Origin: Pantoea coffeiphila
Lineage (GTDB): Bacteria > Pseudomonadota > Gammaproteobacteria > Enterobacterales > Enterobacteriaceae
Reading direction: 5' to 3'
Assembly (NCBI RefSeq): GCF_016909495.1
Contig: NZ_JAFBFW010000005.1
Span: 310,001-374,000, forward strand
DNA: 64,000 nucleotides
Shown here: positions 39,424 through 49,407 of the stretch, piece after piece
How positions within the stretch are numbered: the first letter of the stretch is position 1
Layout: every line of letters begins with the position of its first letter
Notes under the pieces: generated by a model
The model's input: only the letters and a program-made list of their open reading frames with translations
Databases searched by the model: none
Told to the model about the DNA's origin: nothing
Program-made: the position numbers and the translations under genes

Positions 39424-39504
39424 CCGGCCTGTTTCGCTGGCTGTTGCTCAAACGGCAGGCGAATAGATAACTGATGTGTATTGATGGTTGTCGTACGGTT
39501 GGCA

Positions 39505-39708
39505 GCGAGGACAGGTGGGCTTTGGCCTGGCGGTCCTCGCGCCGGGCTTTGCCCGGTTCCCTCACTGCGTTCGTCAGCCTTTTGGACCGGTGAAGATGGC
39601 GCGTCCCTGCGCCAGCTTCACCTCTCGCCAACGTCCTGTTGGCGAGTCCAGCCTTCCTCTCTCCGTTCCGCGCTGCGGATTGCCCTGCCAAAGCCCACCC
39701 GTCCTCGC
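39505..39708 (+). repeat. 204-bp palindromic structured element, copy A
   Basis: A 204-bp imperfect palindrome. The terminal 22 bases (39505-39526 and 39687-39708) are inverted repeats with one mismatch; they begin GCGAGGAC and end in GGGCTTTGGC. Inside are hairpin 1 (39589-39622: GGTGAAG then GGCGC, loop, GCGCC then CTTCACC) and hairpin 2 (39624-39646: CTCGCCAAC / GTTGGCGAG). The motif GGCGGTCCTCGCGCCG starts 24 bases from the left end and CGCTGCGGATTGCCCTG lies 21 bases from the right end. Copy B is the same element inverted. There is no coding capacity worth naming. It could be a MITE-like mobile palindrome or a structured RNA. Confidence 0.85.
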
Positions 39709-39826
39709 CTCACTTTCCGTGTTGCCTGTTGAAAACGGCCTCTTTCCGTTTCGTGCTGCGGATTGCCTTGCCGAAGCCCACCGGTCCTCGCCTCACTTTC
39801 CGTGTTGTCTGTTGAAAACACCTCTG
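39661..39826 (+). repeat. 83-bp tandem repeat, two copies
   Basis: Two units with an 83-bp period, 39661-39743 and 39744-39826. Each carries GCTGCGGATTGCC, a GAAGCCCACC/AAAGCCCACC core and TCCTCGCCTCACTTTCCGTG, and ends in CTGTTGAAAAC. The first unit contains the right end of element A, so the element end and its flank have been duplicated together. A few substitutions separate the copies. Confidence 0.85.
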
Positions 39827-39837
39827 TATCTGGCCCC

Positions 39838-39989
39838 TTTATCTGACGTTATTGCTTAACCCTCGGCATGATTGATGAATATGTCTGGCGGCTTTATCTG
39901 ATGTTGTTTTTGAAACCGTGACACGATTGCTGAATATGCCAGGTGGCTTTATCTGACATTGCTTTTGAACCGCGACGCCATTGATAAAA
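39838..39989 (+). repeat. 55-bp tandem repeat, three copies
   Basis: Three degenerate units start at 39838, 39893 and 39948, an exact 55-bp period. Each begins TTTATCTGA and continues with a TTG-rich segment, a CG-rich segment and ATTG(A/C)TGAATATG. The last is cut short at the border of element B. The block fills the space between the two 204-bp elements. Confidence 0.8.
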
Positions 39990-40193
39990 GGGGAGACAGC
40001 CTCTGCGGCTACAGGGCATTCCGCAGCGCTGAGGCGAAGGCAGCAGGCCAGGAGACGCCAACAAGGATGTTGGTGTCAGGTGAAGTTGGTGCAGGGATGC
40101 ACCATCTTCACCGGTCCGACAGGCCGGATGCCGTAGCCGAAGGCACCGCAACGCGGCGCGAGGACCGCCCGGAAGCCGCAGAGGCTGTTCCCC
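39990..40193 (-). repeat. 204-bp palindromic structured element, copy B (inverted)
   Basis: The same length and design as copy A in the opposite orientation. Terminal inverted repeats are 39990-40010 and 40174-40193 (containing ACAGCCTCTGCGGCT), unrelated in sequence to the ends of copy A but complementary to each other with one indel. Hairpin 2 is at 40054-40077 and hairpin 1 at 40079-40112 (GGTGAAG then GGTGC, loop, GCACC then CTTCACC). The GGCGGTCCTCGCGCCG motif (minus strand) is again 24 bases from the corresponding end. Confidence 0.85.
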
Positions 40194-40340
40194 CAAGCCA
40201 AAGTCATCAGCGACATCAATACCCATTTCGGCATAAGCCAGGCTGTCCCCCCAAGCCAAAGCATAGCGACATCAATACCCATTTCGGCATAAGCCAGTCT
40301 GTCCCCCAACCCAAATCCATCAGCGACAGCCTCTCCCCGA
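40183..40340 (+). repeat. 56-59-bp tandem repeat at the end of element B
   Basis: Units start at 40183, 40242 and 40298. The first two carry GGCTGT(T/C)CCCCC, AAGCCAAAG, GCGACATCAATACCCATTTC and GGCATAAGCCA; the third is partial and diverged. The first unit begins inside the terminal repeat of element B, so this element end, too, is duplicated with its flank. Frames through the block give repetitive peptides with no recognisable protein features. Confidence 0.8.
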
Positions 40341-40368
40341 TCCGCCATAAATCTGTTTTACTGATAAT

Positions 40369-40419
40369 CTGCGCCAGCTGGCGTAAAATTCTAATTATGT
40401 GGTTTTAATTGTGGCGCAG
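40369..40419. promoter_or_regulatory. Inverted repeat in the dapB promoter region
   Basis: CTGCGCCA (40369-40376) and TGGCGCAG (40412-40419) are perfect 8-bp inverted repeats 35 bp apart, 66-116 bp before dapB. AT-rich DNA between and after them could hold the promoter. This may be a two-site operator or RNA stem; the binding protein is unknown to me. Confidence 0.3.
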
Positions 40420-40478
40420 AGGTTAACGCGTGGTTAATCTGTATGCGCTTTGCATGCATAGAAATCTGTCAGGAATGA

Positions 40479-41306
<828 letters not shown>

Positions 41307-41359
41307 GTGTTGTAAACCATCGTGATGTGGTTATTTCAATCATAAGTTTATGATTGGGC

Positions 41360-41391
41360 GGGCAATAATTTTATTGCCCTTTTTATTTTTT
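41360..41391 (+). terminator. Rho-independent terminator of dapB
   Basis: GGGCAATA (41360-41367) / TATTGCCC (41372-41379) followed by TTTTTATTTTTT, 54 bp past the dapB stop. Confidence 0.9.
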
Positions 41392-41772
41392 AAAAATGAC
41401 ATTTTTTTGTAATTTACAGCCTGTAAGTCTTATAAAGTTAACTTTAACTATCATTCATCCTCCTTTTTATAAGATTTTTGACCATTTGGTCCACTTTTTT
41501 ACGTCCCCGCATCCATTTTTATGCATTCACTGGCAGGCAACCGATTTTATTGCCAGGATATGTGATGTTTTCAGCGTTAATCTTCTTATAAACCAACCAG
41601 TGAGTTAAAAAGTGAAGAAAAAGTGCCTCGCAGGGTAGACATTCGCGAGGGCGATCATTAGAATGCGCGCAATTTGCCAAAAACTGAGCAGTCAGGCAGT
41701 TTTTGCATTGATTCGGCTCTATTTCTGAATTAATATGCAGATATTGTGACTGTTTATTCCCTGGAGGATGTT
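41392..41772 (+). promoter_or_regulatory. carAB control region with two ARG boxes
   Basis: ARG box 1, TGAATTAATATGCA (41726-41739), and ARG box 2, TGACTGTTTATTCC (41747-41760), are spaced 21 bp start to start, as expected for an ArgR hexamer site at the arginine-controlled P2 promoter. The second box abuts the ribosome-binding site. TAGAAT (41659-41664), with GTAGAC 18 bp upstream, is a candidate for the distal pyrimidine-controlled P1, as in E. coli. The stretch 41392-41630 is AT-rich with no gene that I can support. Confidence 0.75.
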
Positions 41773-42921
41773 TTGATTAAGTCAGCGCTCTTGGTTCTGG
41801 AAGACGGAACCCAATTCCACGGTCGGGCCATCGGGGCAACCGGATCGGCAGTGGGAGAAGTTGTTTTCAACACTTCAATGACCGGTTATCAAGAAATCCT
41901 CACTGATCCTTCCTATTCCCGCCAAATCGTTACTCTTACTTATCCCCATATCGGCAATGTCGGCACCAACTCAGCTGACGCAGAATCTACTCAGGTACAT
42001 GCACAGGGTCTGGTGATCCGTGACTTACCGCTGATTGCCAGCAACTATCGCAATGAAGAAGGGCTGACCGACTATCTGGTCCGCAACAACATTGTCGCTA
42101 TTGCCGATATCGATACGCGTAAGCTGACTCGTCTGCTGCGCGAAAAAGGGGCGCAGAACGGCTGCATTATTGCCGGAGATGCACTGGACGCTGCTGTGGC
42201 GCTGGAAAAAGCGAAAGCCTTCCCTGGCCTGAAAGGCATGGACCTGGCGAAAGAAGTGACCACACCGGAAGCCTACAGCTGGCTGCAGGGTAGCTGGACG
42301 CTGGAAGGCGACCTGCCTGCGGCGAAAGCGGAAGGTGAACTGCCGTTCCACGTAGTGGCCTACGATTACGGCGTGAAGCGCAATATTCTACGTATGCTGG
42401 TGGATCGCGGCTGCCGCCTGACCGTGGTACCTGCACAGACTCCGGCTGAAGACGTATTAAAGCTGAACCCGGACGGTATTTTCCTCTCCAATGGCCCTGG
42501 TGACCCGGAGCCGTGCGACTACGCCATCAGCGCGATTAAGCGTTTTCTGGAGACCGACATCCCGGTATTCGGCATCTGCCTCGGTCACCAGCTGCTGGCG
42601 CTGGCCAGCGGTGCAAAAACCGTGAAGATGAAACTTGGCCACCACGGCGGCAACCACCCGGTGAAAGATCACGATAAGAACACCGTGATGATTACCGCCC
42701 AGAACCACGGCTTTGCCGTTGATGACAGCAACCTGCCTGCGAATCTGCGCGTGACGCATACCTCACTGTTTGACCACACGGTCCAGGGTATTCACCGCAC
42801 GGATAAAGCGGCTTTCAGCTTCCAGGGTCACCCTGAAGCCAGCCCGGGCCCGCACGATGCAGCCCCCCTGTTCGATCACTTTATCGAACTGATTGAAGCT
42901 TACCGTTCCAGCGCGAAATAA
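41773..42921 (+). CDS. carA: Carbamoyl-phosphate synthase small subunit, UUG start
   Basis: Glutamine amidotransferase subunit that supplies ammonia to CarB for arginine and pyrimidine synthesis. The product is 382 residues, the E. coli length. Catalytic motifs are [14 protein letters not shown] (Cys near 269) and [13 protein letters not shown] (His and Glu near 353-355). The start codon is TTG at 41773 with CTGGAGG just upstream, as in E. coli carA. An in-frame GTG at 41746 lies inside the ARG box and would add nine residues, so I reject it. Confidence 0.97.
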   Translation: MIKSALLVLEDGTQFHGRAIGATGSAVGEVVFNTSMTGYQEILTDPSYSRQIVTLTYPHIGNVGTNSADAESTQVHAQGLVIRDLPLIASNYRNEEGLTDYLVRNNIVAIADIDTRKLTRLLREKGAQNGCIIAGDALDAAVALEKAKAFPGLKGMDLAKEVTTPEAYSWLQGSWTLEGDLPAAKAEGELPFHVVAYDYGVKRNILRMLVDRGCRLTVVPAQTPAEDVLKLNPDGIFLSNGPGDPEPCDYAISAIKRFLETDIPVFGICLGHQLLALASGAKTVKMKLGHHGGNHPVKDHDKNTVMITAQNHGFAVDDSNLPANLRVTHTSLFDHTVQGIHRTDKAAFSFQGHPEASPGPHDAAPLFDHFIELIEAYRSSAK

Positions 42922-42938
42922 GGTCAGGAGAGAGAGCA

Positions 42939-45900
42939 ATGCCAAAACGTACAGACATAAAAAGTATCCTGATCATTGGCGCAGGTCCTATCGTTATCGG
43001 TCAGGCCTGTGAGTTTGACTATTCCGGTGCGCAGGCGTGTAAGGCACTGCGTGAAGAGGGCTACCGCGTTATCCTGGTGAACTCTAACCCGGCGACCATT
43101 ATGACCGACCCGGATATGGCCGATGCGACCTACATCGAGCCGATTAACTGGGAAGTGGTGCGTAAAATCATCGAAAAAGAGCGCCCGGATGCCGTGCTGC
43201 CAACCATGGGCGGCCAGACCGCGCTAAACTGCGCGCTGGAGCTGGAGCGCCGTGGCGTGCTCGAAGAGTTCGGTGTGACCATGATTGGTGCTACCGCTGA
43301 TGCGATTGATAAAGCCGAAGATCGTCGCCGCTTCGACGTGGCGATGAAAAGCATCGGCCTGGACACCGCGCGTTCCGGTATCGCACACAATATGGAAGAA
43401 GCGCTGGCGGTTGCCGCCGACGTGGGCTTCCCGTGCATCATTCGCCCTTCCTTCACCATGGGCGGCACCGGCGGCGGTATCGCCTACAACCGCGAAGAGT
43501 TCGAAGAGATCTGCGAACGCGGTCTGGATCTGTCGCCAACCAACGAGCTGCTGATTGATGAGTCGCTGATTGGCTGGAAAGAGTACGAGATGGAAGTGGT
43601 GCGTGATAAAAACGACAACTGCATCATCGTCTGCTCAATTGAAAACTTCGATGCCATGGGCATCCACACCGGTGACTCGATTACCGTTGCGCCAGCACAG
43701 ACGCTGACCGACAAAGAGTACCAGATCATGCGTAACGCCTCGCTGGCGGTACTGCGTGAAATCGGCGTGGAAACCGGTGGCTCCAACGTGCAGTTCTCCG
43801 TTAACCCGGAAAACGGCCGCCTGATCGTTATCGAAATGAACCCGCGCGTATCACGCTCTTCCGCGCTGGCATCGAAAGCAACCGGCTTCCCGATTGCTAA
43901 AATCGCCGCCAAGCTGGCGGTGGGCTTCACCCTCGATGAGCTGACCAACGATATTACCGGCGGCCTGACCCCGGCATCGTTCGAACCGTCCATCGACTAC
44001 GTGGTGACCAAGATCCCACGCTTCAACTTCGAGAAATTTGCCGGTGCTAACGACCGTCTGACCACCCAGATGAAATCCGTGGGTGAAGTGATGGCGATTG
44101 GCCGCACGCTGCAGGAATCCATGCAGAAAGCACTGCGCGGTCTGGAAGTGGGCGCGAACGGCTTCGACCCGAAAGTTGACCTTAACGATGCCGAAGCGAT
44201 GACCATCATTCGTCGCGAGCTGAAAGATGCCGGTTCAGACCGTATCTGGTACATCGCCGACGCCTTCCGCGCCGGAATGACCGTGGAAGATGTCTTCGCG
44301 CTGACCAACGTGGATCGCTGGTTCCTGGTGCAGATTGAAGAGCTGGTTCAGCTGGAGCAGCAGGTAGCGAAAGTCGGTCTGAACGGCCTGACCTACGACT
44401 TCCTGCGCACCCTGAAGCGTAAAGGCTTTGCCGATGCGCGCCTGGCAGCGGTTGCCGGTGTGACCGAATCAGAAATTCGTAAACTGCGCGAGCAGCACAA
44501 CCTGCACCCGGTGTACAAACGTGTGGATACCTGTGCGGCCGAATTCTCGACCGACACCGCCTACATGTACTCCACCTATGAAGAAGAGTGCGAAGCGAAC
44601 CCGAACCAGGATCGCGACAAAATCATGGTGCTGGGCGGCGGTCCAAACCGTATCGGCCAGGGTATCGAATTCGACTACTGCTGCGTTCACGCCTCGCTGG
44701 CGCTGCGCGAAGACGGTTTCGAAACCATCATGGTGAACTGTAACCCGGAAACCGTCTCCACCGACTACGACACCTCAGATCGTCTGTACTTCGAGCCGGT
44801 AACGCTGGAAGACGTGCTGGAAATCGTGCGCATCGAGAAGCCGAAAGGCGTTATCGTGCAGTACGGCGGCCAGACTCCGCTGAAGCTGGCGCGTGCGCTG
44901 GAAGCGGCAGGCGTGCCGGTTATCGGTACCAGCCCGGATGCGATTGACCGTGCTGAAGACCGTGAGCGTTTCCAGCAGGCGGTTGACCGCCTGGCGCTGA
45001 AACAGCCAGCTAACGCCACTGTGACCACCATCGAAATGGCGGTAGAGAAAGCGGCCACCATCGGCTATCCGCTGGTTGTGCGTCCTTCCTACGTACTGGG
45101 CGGCCGGGCGATGGAAATCGTTTACGACGAAATCGACCTGAAGCGCTACTTCACCACGGCGGTGTCCGTTTCTAACGATGCACCGGTGCTGCTGGACCGC
45201 TTCCTGGATGACGCGGTAGAAGTCGACGTGGATGCGATCTGCGACGGTGAGCAGGTGCTGATTGGCGGCATTATGGAACATATCGAACAGGCTGGCGTTC
45301 ACTCCGGTGACTCCGCCTGCTCCCTGCCGGCCTACACGCTGAGCAAGGAAATTCAGGATGTGATGCGTCAGCAGGTTGAGAAACTGGCCTTCGAGCTGGG
45401 CGTACGCGGTCTGATGAACGTGCAGTTTGCGGTGAAGGATAACGAAGTTTACCTGATTGAGGTGAACCCACGTGCCGCTCGTACCGTGCCGTTCGTCTCC
45501 AAAGCCACCAGCGTGCCGCTGGCGAAAGTGGCCGCGCGCGTGATGGCCGGTAAAACGCTGGCTGAGCAGGGCGTGACCGAAGAAATTATCCCGCCGTACT
45601 TCTCGGTGAAAGAAGTGGTGCTGCCGTTCAACAAGTTCCAGGGCGTGGACCCTATCCTTGGCCCGGAAATGCGTTCTACCGGTGAAGTGATGGGCGTAGG
45701 CCGCACCTTCGCTGAAGCCTTCAGCAAAGCGATGCTGGGCGCGCAGAGCAACATGAAGAAGAGCGGCCGTGCGCTGCTGTCGGTTCGTGAAGGCGATAAG
45801 AAACGTATCGTTGAGCTGGCGCGTCGTCTGCTGGGCTTCGGCTTTGAGCTGGATGCCACCGACGGCACCGCAGCGGTGCTGAAGGCTGCCGGTATCGAAG

Positions 45901-46163
45901 TGCGTCGCGTCAACAAGGTGCATGAAGGCCGTCCGCACATTCAGGACCGCGTGAAGAACGGTGAGTACGTGTACATCGTCAACACCACCGCAGGGCGTCA
46001 GGCGATTGAAGACTCCAAGCTGATCCGCCGCAGTGCGCTGCAGTATAAAGTGCACTACGACACCACGCTGAACGGTGCTTTCGCCACCACCAACTCGCTA
46101 AACGCCAGCGCGATCGACCAGGTTATCTCGGTGCAGGAAATGCACGCGCAGATTAACGGCTGA
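42939..46163 (+). CDS. carB: Carbamoyl-phosphate synthase large subunit
   Basis: A 1074-residue subunit that makes carbamoyl phosphate from bicarbonate, ammonia and two ATP. The two homologous ATP-grasp halves are visible: [19 protein letters not shown] near residue 12 and [19 protein letters not shown] near 560. [15 protein letters not shown] and [15 protein letters not shown] are the matching ATP-site loops. The C-terminal allosteric domain (UMP, ornithine, IMP) extends from about 935. It follows carA by 17 bp with AGGAGAGAG as ribosome-binding site. Confidence 0.99.
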   Translation: MPKRTDIKSILIIGAGPIVIGQACEFDYSGAQACKALREEGYRVILVNSNPATIMTDPDMADATYIEPINWEVVRKIIEKERPDAVLPTMGGQTALNCALELERRGVLEEFGVTMIGATADAIDKAEDRRRFDVAMKSIGLDTARSGIAHNMEEALAVAADVGFPCIIRPSFTMGGTGGGIAYNREEFEEICERGLDLSPTNELLIDESLIGWKEYEMEVVRDKNDNCIIVCSIENFDAMGIHTGDSITVAPAQTLTDKEYQIMRNASLAVLREIGVETGGSNVQFSVNPENGRLIVIEMNPRVSRSSALASKATGFPIAKIAAKLAVGFTLDELTNDITGGLTPASFEPSIDYVVTKIPRFNFEKFAGANDRLTTQMKSVGEVMAIGRTLQESMQKALRGLEVGANGFDPKVDLNDAEAMTIIRRELKDAGSDRIWYIADAFRAGMTVEDVFALTNVDRWFLVQIEELVQLEQQVAKVGLNGLTYDFLRTLKRKGFADARLAAVAGVTESEIRKLREQHNLHPVYKRVDTCAAEFSTDTAYMYSTYEEECEANPNQDRDKIMVLGGGPNRIGQGIEFDYCCVHASLALREDGFETIMVNCNPETVSTDYDTSDRLYFEPVTLEDVLEIVRIEKPKGVIVQYGGQTPLKLARALEAAGVPVIGTSPDAIDRAEDRERFQQAVDRLALKQPANATVTTIEMAVEKAATIGYPLVVRPSYVLGGRAMEIVYDEIDLKRYFTTAVSVSNDAPVLLDRFLDDAVEVDVDAICDGEQVLIGGIMEHIEQAGVHSGDSACSLPAYTLSKEIQDVMRQQVEKLAFELGVRGLMNVQFAVKDNEVYLIEVNPRAARTVPFVSKATSVPLAKVAARVMAGKTLAEQGVTEEIIPPYFSVKEVVLPFNKFQGVDPILGPEMRSTGEVMGVGRTFAEAFSKAMLGAQSNMKKSGRALLSVREGDKKRIVELARRLLGFGFELDATDGTAAVLKAAGIEVRRVNKVHEGRPHIQDRVKNGEYVYIVNTTAGRQAIEDSKLIRRSALQYKVHYDTTLNGAFATTNSLNASAIDQVISVQEMHAQING

Positions 46164-46209
46164 TTCTGATTACTGCGGTAATCGGCCACGGTAGCTAAGA
46201 TCGTTTTAC

Positions 46210-46249
46210 TAAAAAACAGAGGGGAATGTTGAAAAACATTCCCCTCTGT
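46210..46249 (-). terminator. Strong terminator of the exoprotein gene
   Basis: A perfect 15-bp stem, ACAGAGGGGAATGTT (46216-46230) / AACATTCCCCTCTGT (46235-46249), loop GAAA on the plus strand. On the minus strand it is followed by T6. It lies 73 bp past the exoprotein stop and may also help to stop carAB transcripts. Confidence 0.85.
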
Positions 46250-46321
46250 CATGAGTTAGCCACCGCTAATGACGATACCTTCGGACTAAATTATCCTTCA
46301 GTGCTGCGCCATGAACTTGTG

Positions 46322-48190
46322 TTACTCATAAGGCGTTTGGGTAACTTTACCGTAAGTATAGCCTTTATTATAATATTCGTTGCTGGAAATATTTAAACCA
46401 CCGTAGGCAATCACATTTCCAATATTCGCAATTTGCGGTGCGCGTAAGGTTGTTTTTTGTCCGCTTAGAATACTTGCATTTTTATAATTGAAAATTTGCT
46501 CAGACATTGACAGGTTGATGTTTCCCGCACTATTTATAACGTTATGGTTATCCAATAAGTCAGCATTAAAATCAATGCTTTTCCCGGCGGAGATAACGCC
46601 GTAATTCTCTATGAAATGCATGTTATTGATACTGATTTCGTTTGCGGCATTCATAGTTCCATTGTTCGTGATGTAACCGGGGTAATATCTTGCTGATTTA
46701 TTGAAGACAATATCGTTATCGGCATCGATTTTGGTGTTTTTAGTGAAGGTTCCGGCTTTTTTTACATTGATTATGATATCTTTTCCTTTAATGAGGGTTT
46801 CAGTTAGTCCCAGATTATTGCTATCGAGACCAAACATATCCGCATTAAGGATAACGTCTTTTTCAACCGCATAAAGAACGGAGTTATCAAGGCTGAGACG
46901 ATCGTTTGATGCAAGGGATATTGTTCCTGTCTCAGATGTAATAATGCTGTTTAAAGAGTTTAATGTTGAGTTTGCATTAAGGTTAACATCCGACTTACCT
47001 TGTATTCCTCCCTGGCCCATAAATTCATTGTCGTCATCATGAGCTTGATAGTTATCACTGTATTTATTTTGAATGTTGTCTGCGACAATGCTGACTTCAT
47101 TTCCATAGAATAATCCTGAGTTATTATTTAGATTAATGCTATTTGTAAGAAGTAATCCTTGGTTGACAATGCGCCCCTTCTCGTTATTGATACTATTTTC
47201 TGCGAGCAAAGTGATATCGCCTGTTGAGGATGATATTGAACCAGCATTATTGTTGATATCTTTCGCGATCAGCTGCATATTACCGCTATTGGTTTTTATC
47301 GTTCCACTATTGCTGATAGCACCATTACTGTTAATGTGAAGCTCAGTATTTGCAGAAATCAGCCCTTTATTATTGACGCCAACATCCTGTCCTCCGGATA
47401 TTAGAGTGATCTTATTTGCATACATCCCTCCGAGGCGAGAAACATCAACGCCAACCTCTGGAAGCATCGTGTTAACACCAGATGTGCCTGTATTAACGAG
47501 TTTACCGTTCTCAAACGGGACGTTTTCATTTACACCGGTATTGATCTGCAGGTCGCTTGCTTTAAGGTCAGCATTGATTTTTACCGTTCTGGCCAGAAGA
47601 GTTGTAAAATCTGCTTTATCGTTCATACCTCTACCGGTAACTGTAATTGTACCATTACTGACGTTAACACCGGTAAGATTGCTGTTTTCAACGATGGGTT
47701 TTCCCGTCGTTAGCGTTGCGCTCTTAGTATTAACAAAACCGCAACCATCACAAGTAATACCGGCGGGGTTAGAAATAATGACATTTGCTTTTTCCCCGGC
47801 AACCTCAACCAATCCTTTTAACTGACTTGCACGATTTTGAGTTACCTCATTAATAATTAAAGACGCCGAACCATTGGCCATGTTTTTATTTCCAGAAACA
47901 TTCCCTGCTACCGTGGTGGCAGACGTTTTTGCACTGTTATTCAGTACCACTCCGCTTTGAGTAACATCAAATTGAGTAAATTTGTTGTGGGATATTCCAC
48001 CATTGGAGGCTGAATTAATGTTTACGGTAATGGAACCATTTGAGTTGGCTTTAATGGTAGGAATATTACCTTGATTGAGATCTGAAATAACCGCTGCGTG
48101 AGCAGGGATGGCCTGCAAACATATCATGCCTATCGCTAAATATAATGGTGTTGTTTTAGCTTTTAAATGTGTTTTTTTATTTTTCATCAT
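46322..48190 (-). CDS. Short, orphan two-partner-secretion exoprotein (filamentous haemagglutinin type)
   Basis: A 622-residue protein with a signal peptide (LYLAIGMICLQAIPAHA), then a TPS secretion domain. That domain shows GSITVNINSASNGGISHNKF, FDVTQSGVVLNNS and VIISNPAGITCDGCGFVNT, the NPAGI/CDGCGF form of the FHA/CdiA family motif. From about residue 240 it continues as an Asn-rich beta-helix (SLNSIITSETGTISLASNDR and similar). Family members usually exceed 2000 residues and sit beside a TpsB pore; no TpsB gene, toxin domain or immunity gene is present here. It may be a remnant of a larger exoprotein or a natural short form. The DNA is clearly AT-richer than carB and folA, which suggests transfer. 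Confidence 0.85.
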   Translation of the reverse strand: MMKNKKTHLKAKTTPLYLAIGMICLQAIPAHAAVISDLNQGNIPTIKANSNGSITVNINSASNGGISHNKFTQFDVTQSGVVLNNSAKTSATTVAGNVSGNKNMANGSASLIINEVTQNRASQLKGLVEVAGEKANVIISNPAGITCDGCGFVNTKSATLTTGKPIVENSNLTGVNVSNGTITVTGRGMNDKADFTTLLARTVKINADLKASDLQINTGVNENVPFENGKLVNTGTSGVNTMLPEVGVDVSRLGGMYANKITLISGGQDVGVNNKGLISANTELHINSNGAISNSGTIKTNSGNMQLIAKDINNNAGSISSSTGDITLLAENSINNEKGRIVNQGLLLTNSINLNNNSGLFYGNEVSIVADNIQNKYSDNYQAHDDDNEFMGQGGIQGKSDVNLNANSTLNSLNSIITSETGTISLASNDRLSLDNSVLYAVEKDVILNADMFGLDSNNLGLTETLIKGKDIIINVKKAGTFTKNTKIDADNDIVFNKSARYYPGYITNNGTMNAANEISINNMHFIENYGVISAGKSIDFNADLLDNHNVINSAGNINLSMSEQIFNYKNASILSGQKTTLRAPQIANIGNVIAYGGLNISSNEYYNKGYTYGKVTQTPYE

Positions 48191-48687
48191 GATGTTTTAA
48201 TTGCTTCCATTCATTGTTTATTGCTTCGTTTTTTGTGTGTTTTATATTTTCAATTGTGCTGAAAATATCGGGCGTTATTCTGCGTGCTTAGATTTTATTA
48301 TGAAATAGTAATTTAATTATTTATGTGTTTTTTTCTGTTTTATTATCATCTTAGCTGGTGTCAAATAAATTATTATCTTTCCGAAAGTATCAAATAACAT
48401 GACGAATTTGTCAGTCAATGGTTTTTATAAATTTTTTATATTGGATGGTTTTATGATTTTTGATCCGCAGAGTGTTATTAGAACAAATGTTAAGCTGTCA
48501 GATAAATAAGAGCCTGCCCTACTGTCGTTCACTTCCTGCGCCATCAAGATAAATTTTGCACCCTCTTTACTCAGAGCTTTTTCTTATTTTTAAAATTAAA
48601 CGCCGTGAATCAATACGTTAATTCTTTGGCATCAAATTTGCAGTACTTCTGACAGGTTGAGTTGTTGGACCAATTTCAGGAGGCAGC
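48191..48687. other. AT-rich intergenic region between exoprotein and GntR genes
   Basis: About 500 bp of AT-rich DNA carrying the divergent promoters of the exoprotein (minus) and the GntR operon (plus). No ORF, RNA gene or repeat that I can support is present. TTGGACCAA (48665-48673), an almost perfect palindrome 14 bp before the GntR start, could be the autoregulatory operator of that gene, since GntR-family sites are often short palindromes of this type. Confidence 0.45.
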
Positions 48688-49407
48688 ATGTCATTAGTTC
48701 CCGCCGCACTGGCACCGATAGCCGTACAGCACAGCGATGTGCTGGTGCTCGATGCGCTGACGCGCTATGTGGCGCAGTCAGGCATGCAGATCGGCGAGCG
48801 CCTGCCGCCGGAGCGGGTGCTGGCGGAGCAGCTTGCCGTTAGCCGCAACACGGTGCGCGAAGCGCTGAAACGCTGGGAAACGCTGGGCATTATCGTGCGG
48901 CGCAAGGGCAGCGGCACCTTTCTGCAGGCCGAAGTCACCAGCAATGACAGTTTTCTGTCGCTGCGCTTCAAAAACGACTCACAAAACATGCTGCACGCGC
49001 TGGAGGTCCGCCGAATTATCGAGGCCGAATCCTGCTCACTGGCGGCGATACGCGCCACGGAAAATGACCTGCGGCTGATTGAACAGCGGCTGCTGGAGAT
49101 GGAGCGCGTACACCTGGCCGTCGGTTCCGCCGGGGCGGAGGACTGGCTATTTCACTCCAGTATTTATCAGGCGGCGCACAACCCGCTGTTACTGCATATG
49201 GTGGTGGGGCTGTACGACACCCTGCACGCCTTCTTTGAATCCCCGCCCGAACAGGCGCTGTTCAGTGACTCTTTCCCGCTGCATCGCACGCTGTTTGAGG
49301 CCATACAGCAGCGCGATGCCGATGAGGCAAAGCGCGTCAGCCATCTGATTCTCGACATAACCGAACGTGACATGAAGGACGTGATCCATGCAGCCAGAAA
49401 AGCGTAG
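48688..49407 (+). CDS. GntR/FadR-family transcriptional regulator
   Basis: A 239-residue regulator. The N-terminal winged helix-turn-helix is GERLPPERVLAEQLAVSRNT then VREALKRWETLGIIVRRKGSGTF, and the C-terminal FCD ligand domain includes LEVRRIIEAESCSLAAIRAT and DWLFHSSIYQAAHNPLLLHM, where histidines and acidic residues usually bind a metal and an organic acid. It heads an operon with a PLP lyase and an ABC importer: its stop overlaps the lyase start by 20 nt. It probably represses this operon in the absence of the imported compound. The ligand is unknown; FCD regulators often sense small carboxylates. Confidence 0.9.
   Translation: MSLVPAALAPIAVQHSDVLVLDALTRYVAQSGMQIGERLPPERVLAEQLAVSRNTVREALKRWETLGIIVRRKGSGTFLQAEVTSNDSFLSLRFKNDSQNMLHALEVRRIIEAESCSLAAIRATENDLRLIEQRLLEMERVHLAVGSAGAEDWLFHSSIYQAAHNPLLLHMVVGLYDTLHAFFESPPEQALFSDSFPLHRTLFEAIQQRDADEAKRVSHLILDITERDMKDVIHAARKA

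Noticed and set aside
39661..40340. CRISPR array
   Set aside because: The repeats here are 55-83 bp tandem units without unique spacers, and no cas genes are present.
39481..40408. Several ORFs of 65-150 codons in the ispH-dapB gap
   Set aside because: They run through palindromes and tandem repeats, give repetitive peptides on both strands, and have no ribosome-binding site or family features.
44775..46055. A 426-codon minus-strand ORF inside carB
   Set aside because: Its sequence is a His/Arg/Gln-rich mixture typical of antisense translation of a GC-rich gene; carB on the plus strand is complete and convincing.
46322..48190. Contact-dependent inhibition (CDI) locus
   Set aside because: There is a TPS domain, but no CdiB, no toxin C-terminus and no immunity gene, so a CDI call is not supported.
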